Shown: positions 24,076 through 34,900 of the stretch, piece after piece
Position numbering within the stretch: the stretch's first letter is position 1
Layout of the letters: each line of letters opens with the position of its first letter
Assembly (NCBI RefSeq): GCF_028502605.1
Contig: NC_079232.1
Span: 620,001-684,000 of the forward strand
Source: Trichoderma breve
Lineage: Eukaryota > Ascomycota > Sordariomycetes > Hypocreales > Hypocreaceae
Length of the DNA stretch: 64,000 nucleotides
Reading direction: 5' to 3'
Program-made: the position numbers and the translations under genes
The notes under the pieces: model-generated
The model's input: the letters and a program-made list of their open reading frames with translations, nothing else
What the model was told of the DNA's origin: nothing
The model's database searches: none

Positions 24076-26968
24076 TACTCTTCAAGTCGTTGAGCTGCTC
24101 GAAACGAAAGGAACGTCGTAGCCGCTTGCCACATTCGTCGACCTTGAGGCCTTTTGGTGTTGAACACTGGCTGCCACGCTCAGACCCTTGTCTTGTTTTG
24201 GAGAACTCGTCAGTTGTCGAGTTTGTCCGCTGGCAGCGCTAGAGCAAGCTTCTGCTGCAGCCGATTCAAAACGGATCGATTGGCCTCTGTTTGGCTGCAT
24301 CTATTCCTAGGTGCATCTGATGTGGTCCAGTGGTTGCGGCCGAGGCCAACACCACTCCGGACCTTGCTTTACATAATGTGCCCCCGGTTGTCTGGGTCTT
24401 GGGATCCAGCCGCCTGGGATGCGCTATTCCATGCACCCCTAACAATGGTAGAGGCAGAAGCGGGATATAAAAGCGTATAGCCGAGTGCTGTACGGATATA
24501 GGCTTGTGATGCCATCACAACTCGGCATGGGTACTTGGTAACACTGAACAAGCATGTCTGCAGTGGGCACCGCGTGTATCGAGAATGTTCCGTGGCGCCT
24601 CTCTAATTGTATACTGACGTGAGATACTGTGGAGCAGCGGTTGTACGTGCTCGTACAGTACAGACAGTATGGGAGCCCTGAGAGCAAGTGGTGATGCGAC
24701 TGGCCAAAGATTGGATGGAGTAGGACCAGGAGGTGCCGCAACACATGCCGCACCCTGGCGAGTGACCGCGGACGAACTTCCGTAGATCCTAAATTGCCCT
24801 GACTCGCGTTATTAATCGAGTGTTGGGCAAACCGAGTAATGCTGGGAAGTTTTTGCGTTTTGCATTGGCTTGGCCTGGCTTCAAACAAGCATCATGCCCC
24901 CCCCCCATTGCGAGAGGAATGGTTCCATGTTTCAGACGGCCACCATGTGAGAATCCCGTGCACAAGAGATGCATACGAGCACAGGGTGATCTCGGCCGAG
25001 CTGTCCAGCCTCGCCTTATTGCCGATTCTCAGGTGTTCCGCAGCTGACGATCCACGTAGTATCCCGCATTCTCTATCCAGGCCAGGATGCCAAGTTCCCC
25101 GTGCCTTGAATACCGGCTGTTTGGGCCAGTCTCCTTTAGCTTCGGTGAGCAAACAAATGACTAGTGCGGAGCATTCCGGATCGTTGCATTGACAGGTGGA
25201 TGATGCTGATGCTGTTGGACGCGAGCGAGGCAAGGCAAGGCAGCGGAGGTTGATGACGGTTGAAGGTGTTTTGTTTCAGTTGCCGTGTTCGCAGAGACGG
25301 GCTGCCTGCATTTGCAGCTGCATTAGCATTAGCAGTAGCAGTAGCAGGTACATGCAGGTGCGGTGACCCGTGCAGCGCGTTGCAGGTAAATGTACCGGGC
25401 AGCCATGAGCATCCTCAGGCCTCCTGCTGCAGTACGGACCAGGCTCTAGCGGAGACTTTTCCTCTGTTCTTTTTGTCCCGGCTTTCTTCCATCTATTGTC
25501 CCTCATGCACATCACCATTCATCCAATCCAGCATACAGTAACTGCCTCACTGCGCCAAAAGGACATTTTCAACAGAGTCGCCTATCTGTCCAATCGGTGA
25601 GCGGGATCGAGGACAAACAAATCGGCTTCTATTGCCGGCCAAGTGCTGTTGGTTGCTAACAATTCTGTGCCGCTAAGGATGTTTGCGCGCTCCTCATCGG
25701 CTTCTGCGACCGCTAGTGGGCTTCGAGGGCCTTTTCTGCGGCCTCTACTCCGTACTCCGTGTGTTGTTGGTCCAGGGTCTTTTTTTCTTTCCTGTCTGAG
25801 GCTCTGTCAATGCAACCCGTCAAACCGATTAGCTATTGACGTGCTACTGTAATGTGCATGCAGAGTGGTACATACGAGTCCAAGTGCCAGAATGGGGTGC
25901 ATGGGAGGGCCACTCCGTCCAGAGAGCTTGGATCGTCAAAGCACTTCTGCTTTTGCTCTGCCTTGCTTTGGTCTGCTTTTGTTATACCTTGGTGCGTTGG
26001 ACTTGACAATGCCTGCTTGTTTCGTGTGAACGCAAGTCTCTCGTTTCAGATCATCCATCATCCAGGCAGGCCTGGAATTCATCAGATTTCGCTTCCCGCA
26101 AATCTGTCGCGTGGCGCCCATGGATTTGGAGATGCTGCTTGGGACGGCGCAGCTAATTTCTCACCGCTTCTCGATTGGATCCCTCCCCTGGACCCTCGAC
26201 GCACTCATCCCGCCACCCTGGTCGTGGGCGATTCTTGGATCCTTCGGCCGTCTGCTGTTGGGTCTCCCGCGGATACCGGTGCTATGGAACCCCGCCCGTT
26301 TCCCCCGTTATTAATTGCTTCTTCCATCTTTGCCGTCCAATCAGCCGTCAATGTCTCAACCACATTGTCGGGTTCAATGAGCTGGCCCCTCCACTCCCCC
26401 TCCAGAGTTGCACACGTCATTGCCAACCCGGCTTTTAATCTGCACCTTGATATTGCTAGCCCGGGAAACTGGGTAAAGACACAAGCGGCGTCTCAGCGGC
26501 CTCGTCCAAGTCTCTGCCTGCTGCTGTGCGCTATCCATGCTATGTACTAACTGCCTGGCCAAGGACTCTAGGTAGAGTTTCATTCCGTTGACAAGGGAAA
26601 GTTAAAATTCTCATTCTCAAGCCGTCCCGCCCCTAATCATGGCTCGGCCCGCCGCCTTATACAGTGTAGAGAGCTATTTGGATTATTTAATGACCGGCGT
26701 GCCAAGCAGCACATTTTGTGTCTACGGGCAAAACTTGTGCCGCATTACGGTACAGCTGCTGGCATTAATGAGACACAAACAGAGAGCGAAACCAATGGGC
26801 CAATTGTCAAAGCAGTGTTAGGTTGGTTCGACTAGTCATATCGCGGTCTGATTCTGCGGTAGAGGGGGGTCGGGCTAGTCATGCCCATACAAAGTTCCAA
26901 ATCGCCTCCAGCTCCATCCATCACCCTGTGGTTGGGTCAAGAAGCAGCTATTGAGCCGGAGCCAGCCA

Positions 26969-28387
26969 CTATTCCAGCTGAGTTACCCATTTCGTCCAAT
27001 CCGCGTCCTCCTTCAACCGCATGGCCGTCTCCGGCGCGGTCCACAGCATAATCTCGATTCCTCCGTGAATGGAGGGTAGAATAATGACAAAGCCGTCCAT
27101 GAAAGCCGGGAATGCCCACCTCAAGGCCTTGATGTCTCCAAGCTCCGGACCCCAGCGGGCCTCCTTGAGCATGTCTCCCAGCCGAGCCGGTGCCGTGACT
27201 AGCACGTCGTAGTTGAGTGGTGGCAGCAGCTTATTGGCAACGTTGCCACAGGTTTGCAGCGCGCCGGTCAAAGACCAAAGTTCGTCTGGAGTCCACCATT
27301 CGATGGAAGCGGCAACCTTCTTTGCAATTGCATAGAGGGATTCCACCCCGGACGCTTCTAGTTCTTCAGCCGTTGCATTAGCCTTGGCCAAAGCAATGGC
27401 GTTGCCAGGGTACTCGGGGGCCAGTGGCGGATCCACGCGCCTCCTCACATTGACCGAAGTTAGAAGCGAGCTCGAGGCGACCTGCTTCTCCGTGAGCCGC
27501 CGAGCCCTAGTGACTTGTTTCCAGATAAGCGCGGATAGTGTGGCATTGGCAGTGACGGACGCTTCTTCCTTGGTCCGTGGCACGGCTGCATCTCGAAGGG
27601 CGTCTAGCTTCTCCTGGGACATGGCCCAATGCGACACCCGGATGAGTTTGGCGATTCCGTCGTGGTCACCCGCAACGGCCTTCTGCAGGATCTTGGCCTG
27701 CATATGCTCGTATGATCGATCCGGGCCAGTTTGGTATGTGGGGAACTCGGACAGCGGGCGTTCCATCCTTGGGCCGAAGAGCTGAGATGCTTCCAACGAA
27801 TCGTGATGCAGCTGCTGCTTTTCGGTGACAACCAGGCCTTCAGATACCGCGGCCACATGCTTGGCCCAGACAGCCACGAAGGTACCCATGCCCTGGGCAT
27901 CCATGACCACATGATGGCCGCCAAAGGTAAGGACCATGCCGCCCTTGATCAACGTCGCCTGTAGCGTCATGACGGGACTTCTTGCAGAGTGGCCCAGAGG
28001 CTTCGGGGCGAACTGAGACGCCGGTAGGGCGGAGAATGGAAAATTGCGTTGGGCCAAGTCCTCATAGTCGACATCTGGTAACTCCTTGACGTGGAACCAG
28101 ACTCCTGCATCCTCGCCGTATTCGAGTTGAATTGTGTCGTTGGCTGGATCCAACGGAATTATGTCCGCAGCAAGAATGGTCAGTTCGTCAATGGCCAGCG
28201 AGAGGGCCCTTTTCAGATTCTGTAAAATTATGGGCCGAAGCGAAGGCTCATCAATCTTAAAAATGACCATCATCGGGAGAATGACCCTGACCATGTATTG
28301 ATCAAGCGGTGTGACTGAAATCCGGCCTGGCACGGGCGCCTTGCTTGGTCGAACCAACGTCGTTTCTGAAAAGGCAATTGAACCCAT
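26969..28387 (-). CDS. BAHD/Tri101-like acyltransferase beside the PKS
   Basis: A single-exon protein of 472 aa of the BAHD/transferase superfamily (PF02458-like), which moves acyl groups from CoA or carrier-bound thioesters to alcohols or amines. The catalytic motif H-x-x-x-D appears as 'HHVVMD' with His159 and Asp163, in the expected middle of the protein. The second family motif, DFGWG near the C-terminus, is not recognisable; the corresponding region reads 'GDIKALRWAFPAF'. The frame extends upstream to an ATG at 28501, but those 38 residues are basic and unlike the family start, so I take the ATG at 28387. The gene diverges from the PKS across 513 bp, which strongly suggests a shared pathway, either esterifying or releasing the polyketide. 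Substrate unknown. Confidence 0.85.
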   Translation of the reverse strand: MGSIAFSETTLVRPSKAPVPGRISVTPLDQYMVRVILPMMVIFKIDEPSLRPIILQNLKRALSLAIDELTILAADIIPLDPANDTIQLEYGEDAGVWFHVKELPDVDYEDLAQRNFPFSALPASQFAPKPLGHSARSPVMTLQATLIKGGMVLTFGGHHVVMDAQGMGTFVAVWAKHVAAVSEGLVVTEKQQLHHDSLEASQLFGPRMERPLSEFPTYQTGPDRSYEHMQAKILQKAVAGDHDGIAKLIRVSHWAMSQEKLDALRDAAVPRTKEEASVTANATLSALIWKQVTRARRLTEKQVASSSLLTSVNVRRRVDPPLAPEYPGNAIALAKANATAEELEASGVESLYAIAKKVAASIEWWTPDELWSLTGALQTCGNVANKLLPPLNYDVLVTAPARLGDMLKEARWGPELGDIKALRWAFPAFMDGFVIILPSIHGGIEIMLWTAPETAMRLKEDADWTKWVTQLE

Positions 28388-28900
28388 TGTTGCAAAATAT
28401 GGGCGAGAGATTGTCGTGCGAATAGAGTCTGATTTGCTGTGCCCGAGATGCCATCTGAATCGCCGGGTCGGGGGTAATCTTATATTATCCGCGGCGCTCA
28501 TGGGCTACGCATCGGCGGATCGTGTCAAGCGCGTCTCCAGATTTCTAGAGCCGGCCACTTTTACGGCCACTCTGACCAGGCCGATCCCTTTTCCTCTCAA
28601 CCTGCATGCTGTCACATGGCGGCGAGATTGATTAAGCTAGGCCTGGCATTTAATGCCATCCGTCTTTTCTTTCCCTTTTTCTACCCTCTCCTCCCCGTCT
28701 CCTCTTCCCTGCCATGCAATCAAAACTGGGGCGGCCAAGGAGATTATTCCATATGAAGTCAGCTTATTTATTCCCGCTCGTTTGACACTACGCTTCGGCA
28801 ATCGCATATATCCCTAGCCTCGAACCTGGGTTGTTAACCCTCTTTCTCGCTCTCTCCATAGCAGGAGTCTTTTGCTCTTCAGTCGAACCCCCTACACATC
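28388..28900. promoter_or_regulatory. Shared divergent promoter of acyltransferase and PKS
   Basis: The only space between the two divergent starts, so it must hold both promoters. It is CT-rich near 28665-28710 and 28835-28870 on the PKS side. GC-rich patches with CGG/CCG cores (28490-28600) could suit a Zn2Cys6 regulator, but no such gene is in the window and I cannot define a site. Confidence 0.5.
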
Positions 28901-31900
28901 ATGGCTTCGACTGACGGCATTGACTCTCGTTGGCTAGATGCCAACGGAGCTGAGCCCATTGCCATCATTGGATCTGCCTGCCGGTTCTCAGGCACTGCTT
29001 CCAATGAGGATGGTCTCTGGCAGATGTTGTCAAGCGGGAGGACTAGCTGGGCTAGCAATGCCAGAAACCGATTCAAGATGGAGTCGTTCTGGCACCCCCA
29101 GGCTCATCTCCCCGGCTCGGTACGTCACGGATTACAGAGTCAGAGATATGAAGAGAATAAAAGAGATAAAGAAGAAATCCTCTTCCTTCCTCTTCTCCTC
29201 CTCCCCTGTCTCCTCTCCTTTCTCCTCTCTACAGCGTTGCTTTTCTTGTCACCATGGCGTTAAAGACTAACTCGCTCTTTTCATAGACAAACGCTCGGGG
29301 CGTTCATCTGCTTCACCAGGATCCAGCTGTCTTTGACAATGACTTCTTTGGCATCAGTGGAGTTGAAGCCAAAGCCATAGACCCTCAGCAGAGACTCATG
29401 CTCGAGGTGGCCTACGAGACTTTTGAGAATGCCGGCATTCCCCTGGATCGACTCGAAGGATCAAATACAGGCGTTTTCTGTGCCGTGTCATACGCAGATT
29501 ACGATCAAATCCTTGGTCGTGATCCGGAGACGTCACCAATGTAAGTCTCGCTTAACTCTACCACAAAATGAAGATGACGAGGAGGAGGCGAAACTTGGTG
29601 TATCGATCTCTACGAATGCTCACCGCCGAGTTGCAGGTACCGCTTCACAGGGACCGGCCCGTCTCTCACATCCGCCCGTGTGTCCTATGCCTTTGACTTG
29701 CACGGACCTAGTAAATCCGTCGACACGGCCTGCTCTAGCGCCCTGGTGGCCGTACACGATGCCATCCAAGCTCTTCGAGCTGGCGATGCTGACCAAATTC
29801 TGGTGGGGGGCTCTAATCTCATTCTGGACCCTGACAAGATGTCCATCATTTCGTCCATGCAGTAAGATTTAGGTGTCCCCCTTGTCGATTACCGTTGCTA
29901 AACAATTTCAAGGTTCCTCTCCCCTGACGGCCGATGTTATTCCTTCGACTCTCGCGCAAGCGGGTATGCCCGAGGTGAAGGTGTAGTTGCCATTCTCCTC
30001 AAGCCCCTTAGCGCAGCTCTTCGGGATGGTGATACAATTCGATCCGTCATCCGCGGTAGTGCAGTTGTGTCCGATGGCAAAACCCCGGGCATCACAATGC
30101 CATCGCCAGTCAGTCAATACGCAACTATTCAACGTGCTTACAAGACAGCTGGGCTTGATCCCAGGGAGACGGTTTATGTGGAAGCACACGGTAACACCTC
30201 CTGATGAAAGCCTTTTGTCTAGCTTCACTAACAGAAAACCTCTAGGAACTGGTACCAACGCCGGAGACAATTGCGAGGCAACTGCTTTTAATAATGCATT
30301 TTGCTCGGACAGGTCTGACAAGCTTATTATCGGTAGTGTCAAGTCCAACTTGGGCCACACTGAATGTGTGTCAGGATTGGCGGGTTTAGTCAAAGTACTT
30401 CTGATGCTTGAGAAGGGAGGGATTGTTCCCACTCCTACCTTTGAACATGCAAATTCTAGGTTGGAGTTGGATTCACGAGGGCTAGAGGTGAGCGCAAGAC
30501 ATTTGGAGAAAATTCTCTGTGCAAATGGAAGAAAAATGACAACATCGACTGACCGATAGTCTCTCTTCTCTTTAGGTTGCATCCAAGTTCCAAGAGTGGC
30601 CAGAAGGGCAGCTCCGCCGCGCATCCATAAATGGGTCTGGTTATGGGGGTACGAATACCCATGTCATTCTGGAAGCTTGGACAGAACCCGCCAAGACAGC
30701 AGAACCAACACCAATAGTTGAGACAAGGGTAACGCGTGGCGCAATTGCTCCCGAGTCTCCAAACAAAGGCTCCAAAGTCTTTGTATGGAGCCACCAGCGG
30801 GAAGATGGCTTCGCCAAGCTGGCCAGTACGTGGAAGAGATTCATTATGACGAGCAAGGCAAACCGTCAACAGTTGTCTCTGGATGACTTGGCTTTTACGC
30901 TGTCATCTCGGAGATCCCGATTCTCTCAGAGAGCTGCCTTTGTTGCATCCAACATTGACCAACTCCTAGAAGGGCTCAGAGAGATTGAGCTGGGATCAAT
31001 CCGCCCTGTCAAAGCATTGACGGATGCGCGAACGTGTTTCATCTTCACCGGTAAGTCGCTGAAACTGTGCTGAATCCAACCATAAGTGGCATCGATCAAC
31101 CCCCGCTGACAATTTTCTTCCTTCCTGAATAGGCCAGGGAGCGCAGTGGGCGCGAATGGGCTTGGAGCTTCTCTCCTACCCAGTCTTTGCTGAGTCTATG
31201 CGGAAAGCCGAAAGAGAGCTCATCCGCATGGGTGCAACTTGGCGCTTAGTTGATGAATTGAGGAAAACCAAGGAGAATTCTCGCATCAATGACGCAGAGT
31301 TGGCGCAGCCATGCTGTACAGCTATCCAGGTCGCATTGGTGGATCTTCTTGCCTCATGGGGCGTGCATCCCGATCTGGTTTGCGGTCATTCGAGTGGAGA
31401 AATTGCGGCAGCATATGCTGCTGGAAGCTTAACCGCATCGGACGCTCTCAAGGTGGCCTATCACAGGGGCAAATCCGTATACTATCTCAAGCTAAAGAAG
31501 GGCATGAGGCAAGGTGGGATGCTTGCTGCAGGTCTATCAGAGACTGATGCGCAAAAGTATCTATCAAAGTACAGTGAGCAGACGGTCAATGTGGCATGCA
31601 TCAACAGTCCCACCAGTGTGACACTGTCTGGTGATGCTGCAGCCATTGATGAGATTGCCTCCAAACTGGAAGAAGATGGTGTCTTCAACAGAAGATTGGC
31701 TGTCCCAGTAGCCTACCATTCTTCTCATATGGCTGCTATTGGAGAATTCTACCTTGCAGCGCTGGAGAAGCTTCAACCTCGCCAGTTCAAACCGAGTGTG
31801 CGAATGGTGTCTTCAGTCACTTGTAATGAGGTTGATGGCAGTGAGATGGACGGTGCATACTGGGTTTCTAACCTGCTTCGCCCCGTTCGCTTCTCGCCAG

Positions 31901-34900
31901 CCTTGTCCAAGGTTCTCAGTCTCTCTGTGAAGGGTAGTTCCTCGTCTGCGCTGCCACCTACTGTCATGGTTGAGCTCGGCCCTCACTCAGCTCTTCAGGG
32001 GCCTGCTACTCAAATAGCAAAAACCATTACGGGATTGCCTTCAGTAAATTATTTCTCCTGTTTGAAGAGGAATCAGGACGCAGTTCAGAGCGCACTGTCG
32101 CTTGCTAGTGGCCTGTTCACTCACGGCCTTCCCATTGCACTGACAGACGTCAACAACCCATTGGGTGTCCACACAAAGGTTCTGACCAACTTGCCGTCAT
32201 ATAGCTGGAATCACAGCAAGGCACATTGGAACGAATCCCGAAGAAGTCAGGCGTACCGTACGCGAAAGTTCCCCCGCCATGATCTTCTGGGATCTGCTGC
32301 AGCTGATAGTATTAGCGCTGAGCCATCTTGGAGAATGTTTATTAGGCTTTCTGAAATGCCATGGATCAAAGGCCATTGCATTGATGGCCAGATTGTGTTC
32401 TCCGCAGCTGGTTTCCTGACCATGATTGTGGAGGCCTTGAAGCGCCAGGCCAATACGTTGCAACGCCCATGGAAGAACAGAGTAATAGAGTTTAAGCAAG
32501 TCGTCATCGACAGACCTCTTCTTATCCAGGACGATGCATTTGGAGCCGAAGTCTTTACCCTTCTGCGTCCTCATTCGGTGACATCTCGTGATTCGAGCTT
32601 GAAGTGGCAAGAATTTCGAATCTACAGTGTCTCTCAGAACAATGAATCTACGGAACACTGCCGAGGGTTGATTGCTCTATCGGAGAATAATGGAAGACTG
32701 GGCACCAGCTCATCTTCTACAGCCATCTCATCTCGGGTGGGTGATGGCTCTGATGAGTGGACACAACTAGAGTCAAAGCAGCTGTACAAGCTCCTTAGCT
32801 CTTCAGGAAATGACTACTCCGGGTGCTTTGCAAACCTTGATAACGTCTCAGCCCGTGCCTGGGAGTCCAGCTGTGAGCTGACTGTTCCGGATGTGAGAGC
32901 CACAATGCCCTCAGCCCACCAAGAACCACATCACATACATCCCACAACACTTGAAGGCTGCTTCTTGGCATGTCTCCCTGGAGTGAAATTCGCGAATGGC
33001 TTGGACGGTCCTCAGGTTGTCGCCGCTATTGATGAGCTTTGCATCTCCACAGACGTGGATCTCGTACCTGGACGAAAAATCTCCATTACGGCCAGGACGA
33101 ACCCCTATGGATTGAGGCAGCACTCTTCCAACATATTCGCTACAGAGTTTGACAATGCAGACCGTGTCATACTTCGTGTTGGAGGGATCAAATTCTCATC
33201 CCTGGGTAGCTATCAGCAAGCCACTAGCCAGGTTGATGACCCCCTGTGTCACAAGGTCGAATGGCTCATGGATCCGATTTCTTCTCCAAGAGAAGCTGTG
33301 GCCATGTATTGCCAAAGAGATTTGGTTTATAAGAATCAGGAGCTGCGGAAAAGTTGTGATCCAGTTTCTCTTGGCATCATCCGAGATACTCTAGCTCAAA
33401 TTTCAAATGAAGATGAGCCATCAATTACTCACCATTTACGACGTTTCTACGGCTGGATGCAAGAGCAGGATATTTCAAGCGCCCCATTGACGAATTCCAA
33501 TGACCAAGTACCGAGTGCGGCAGGCCAGGTGTTGAACCAACTTGGCCCCCATTTAGCTGACATTCTGCGAGGGAACCAAGACATAATGTCTGTCTTGTCA
33601 GATACTGAGCTGTTGCGTCGCCTTTATTCGGAAGACGATTGCTTCAATAGATGTCACACACAGCTCGCCGAATATCTCAGGTTGCTTCAATACAAAGTGC
33701 CGAATCTGCGTATTCTAGAAGTCGGTGGGGGAGAAGGCATCTTGACTTCTGCACTTCTTGAAGCCCTCTACGGGGAAAAGCGTGACTATGCTACTACCCG
33801 AGGCACATACGTTTTCACCGATGTTTCCGATGTTCATACTTCTAAAGCTCAAGAGACGATGAGGATGTTTGAAGATGTCATGGAGTTCAAGTGTCTTGAT
33901 ATCGAACAGTCCCCAGCGCAACAGGGGTTTGAGCTCAATTCTTTCGACATCATCGTCACATCAAATGCTATGCATACGACACGTAGCATTGAGCATACGC
34001 TTAACAACCTGAATAGGCTTCTCAAACCTGATGGTCAAATTGCCTTTGTAGAGCTCACAGCGCCATCTCTGAGATGGGGGCTTCTCGGTGGGAGCCTTCC
34101 AAACTGGTGGGTGGGTGTGGAGGAAGGGCGTGTAAGCTCTCCTCTTCTATCAACACCAGAGTGGGAAAAGGTACTCGTAAAGGGCGGCTTTTCTGGCGTT
34201 GTAATCGAAATGAGAGATTTCGAATCGGATGAAGAGCATGAAGCGAGCTTACTTATCTCTCACGCTGCCAATACCGGAGTGAAGGCAGGCGTTGGAAACA
34301 TCTCCATCTTTACAGGGCAGCAGAGTGATGCTTTGGCGGGTGAGCTACGCAGCGGACTGGTAGAGCGATATCCGGGAACTGTAGTGTCTATCGTTCCGCT
34401 TGCTAAAGCGACAGCCGCTCCTGGAACTTACGTCTTTCTTCCAGACGTTGTGGATGATTTCTTACTGAGTGCATCTGAGAAAGATTGGGAAAACACAAGA
34501 AACCTGTTGAGTGATGCCAAAGCCGTGCTGTGGGTAACCAAGGGAGCTTCTTTGGCTGACTCGGAAGCCTCTAGTGCACTCATCATAGGTCTGGCGCGTA
34601 GCCTACGCGCATCACGGCCTGACCTCAGCCTTTTCACCCTCGATATTGACGCAGAGTCAGCGGAGGCTTCTGGGATCTTGCAGGTATATGAAAAATACCT
34701 CGGTCCAAGTGCTTCTCCTTACTCGGCGTCAGAATGGGAGCTTGCTCTGTCCAACGGAAACATTGTGATACCACGTCTGCTAGAGAACAAGGAGGTCAAC
34801 CTCCAGGTTCAAGACGCTACATCAAAGCATCATCCACGCGATGAAATTTACACTGATTTTGGCCGACCTTTGAGTCTCCGGATTAACTCTGTTGGAGTAT

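Larger units (their letters stand above)
20331..26968. other. 6.6-kb gene-poor stretch left of the PKS pair
   Basis: Many short ORFs on both strands but none with recognisable domains or credible gene structure. The longest on the + strand (25852-26550) reads as low-quality, Pro/Ser/Trp-rich sequence. Local features are a GCT/GAT triplet-repeat patch at about 24018-24075, an AGCAGT/AGCATT patch at about 25315-25350, a C10 run near 24900, and TACGGAGTA-type motifs at 21469 and 25746. It may hold non-coding RNA or decayed DNA. Confidence 0.5.

Noticed and set aside
25852..26550. A 232-codon ORF in the gene-poor zone.
   Set aside because: Composition is erratic (Trp, Pro, Cys, Ser), with no domain, no Kozak-like start and no coding bias compared with real genes here. 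Chance open frame is more likely.
28388..28501. A 38-residue N-terminal extension of the acyltransferase from the ATG at 28501.
   Set aside because: The extra residues are basic, unlike the family N-terminus, and would use up promoter sequence; the Met at 28387 gives a normal start.
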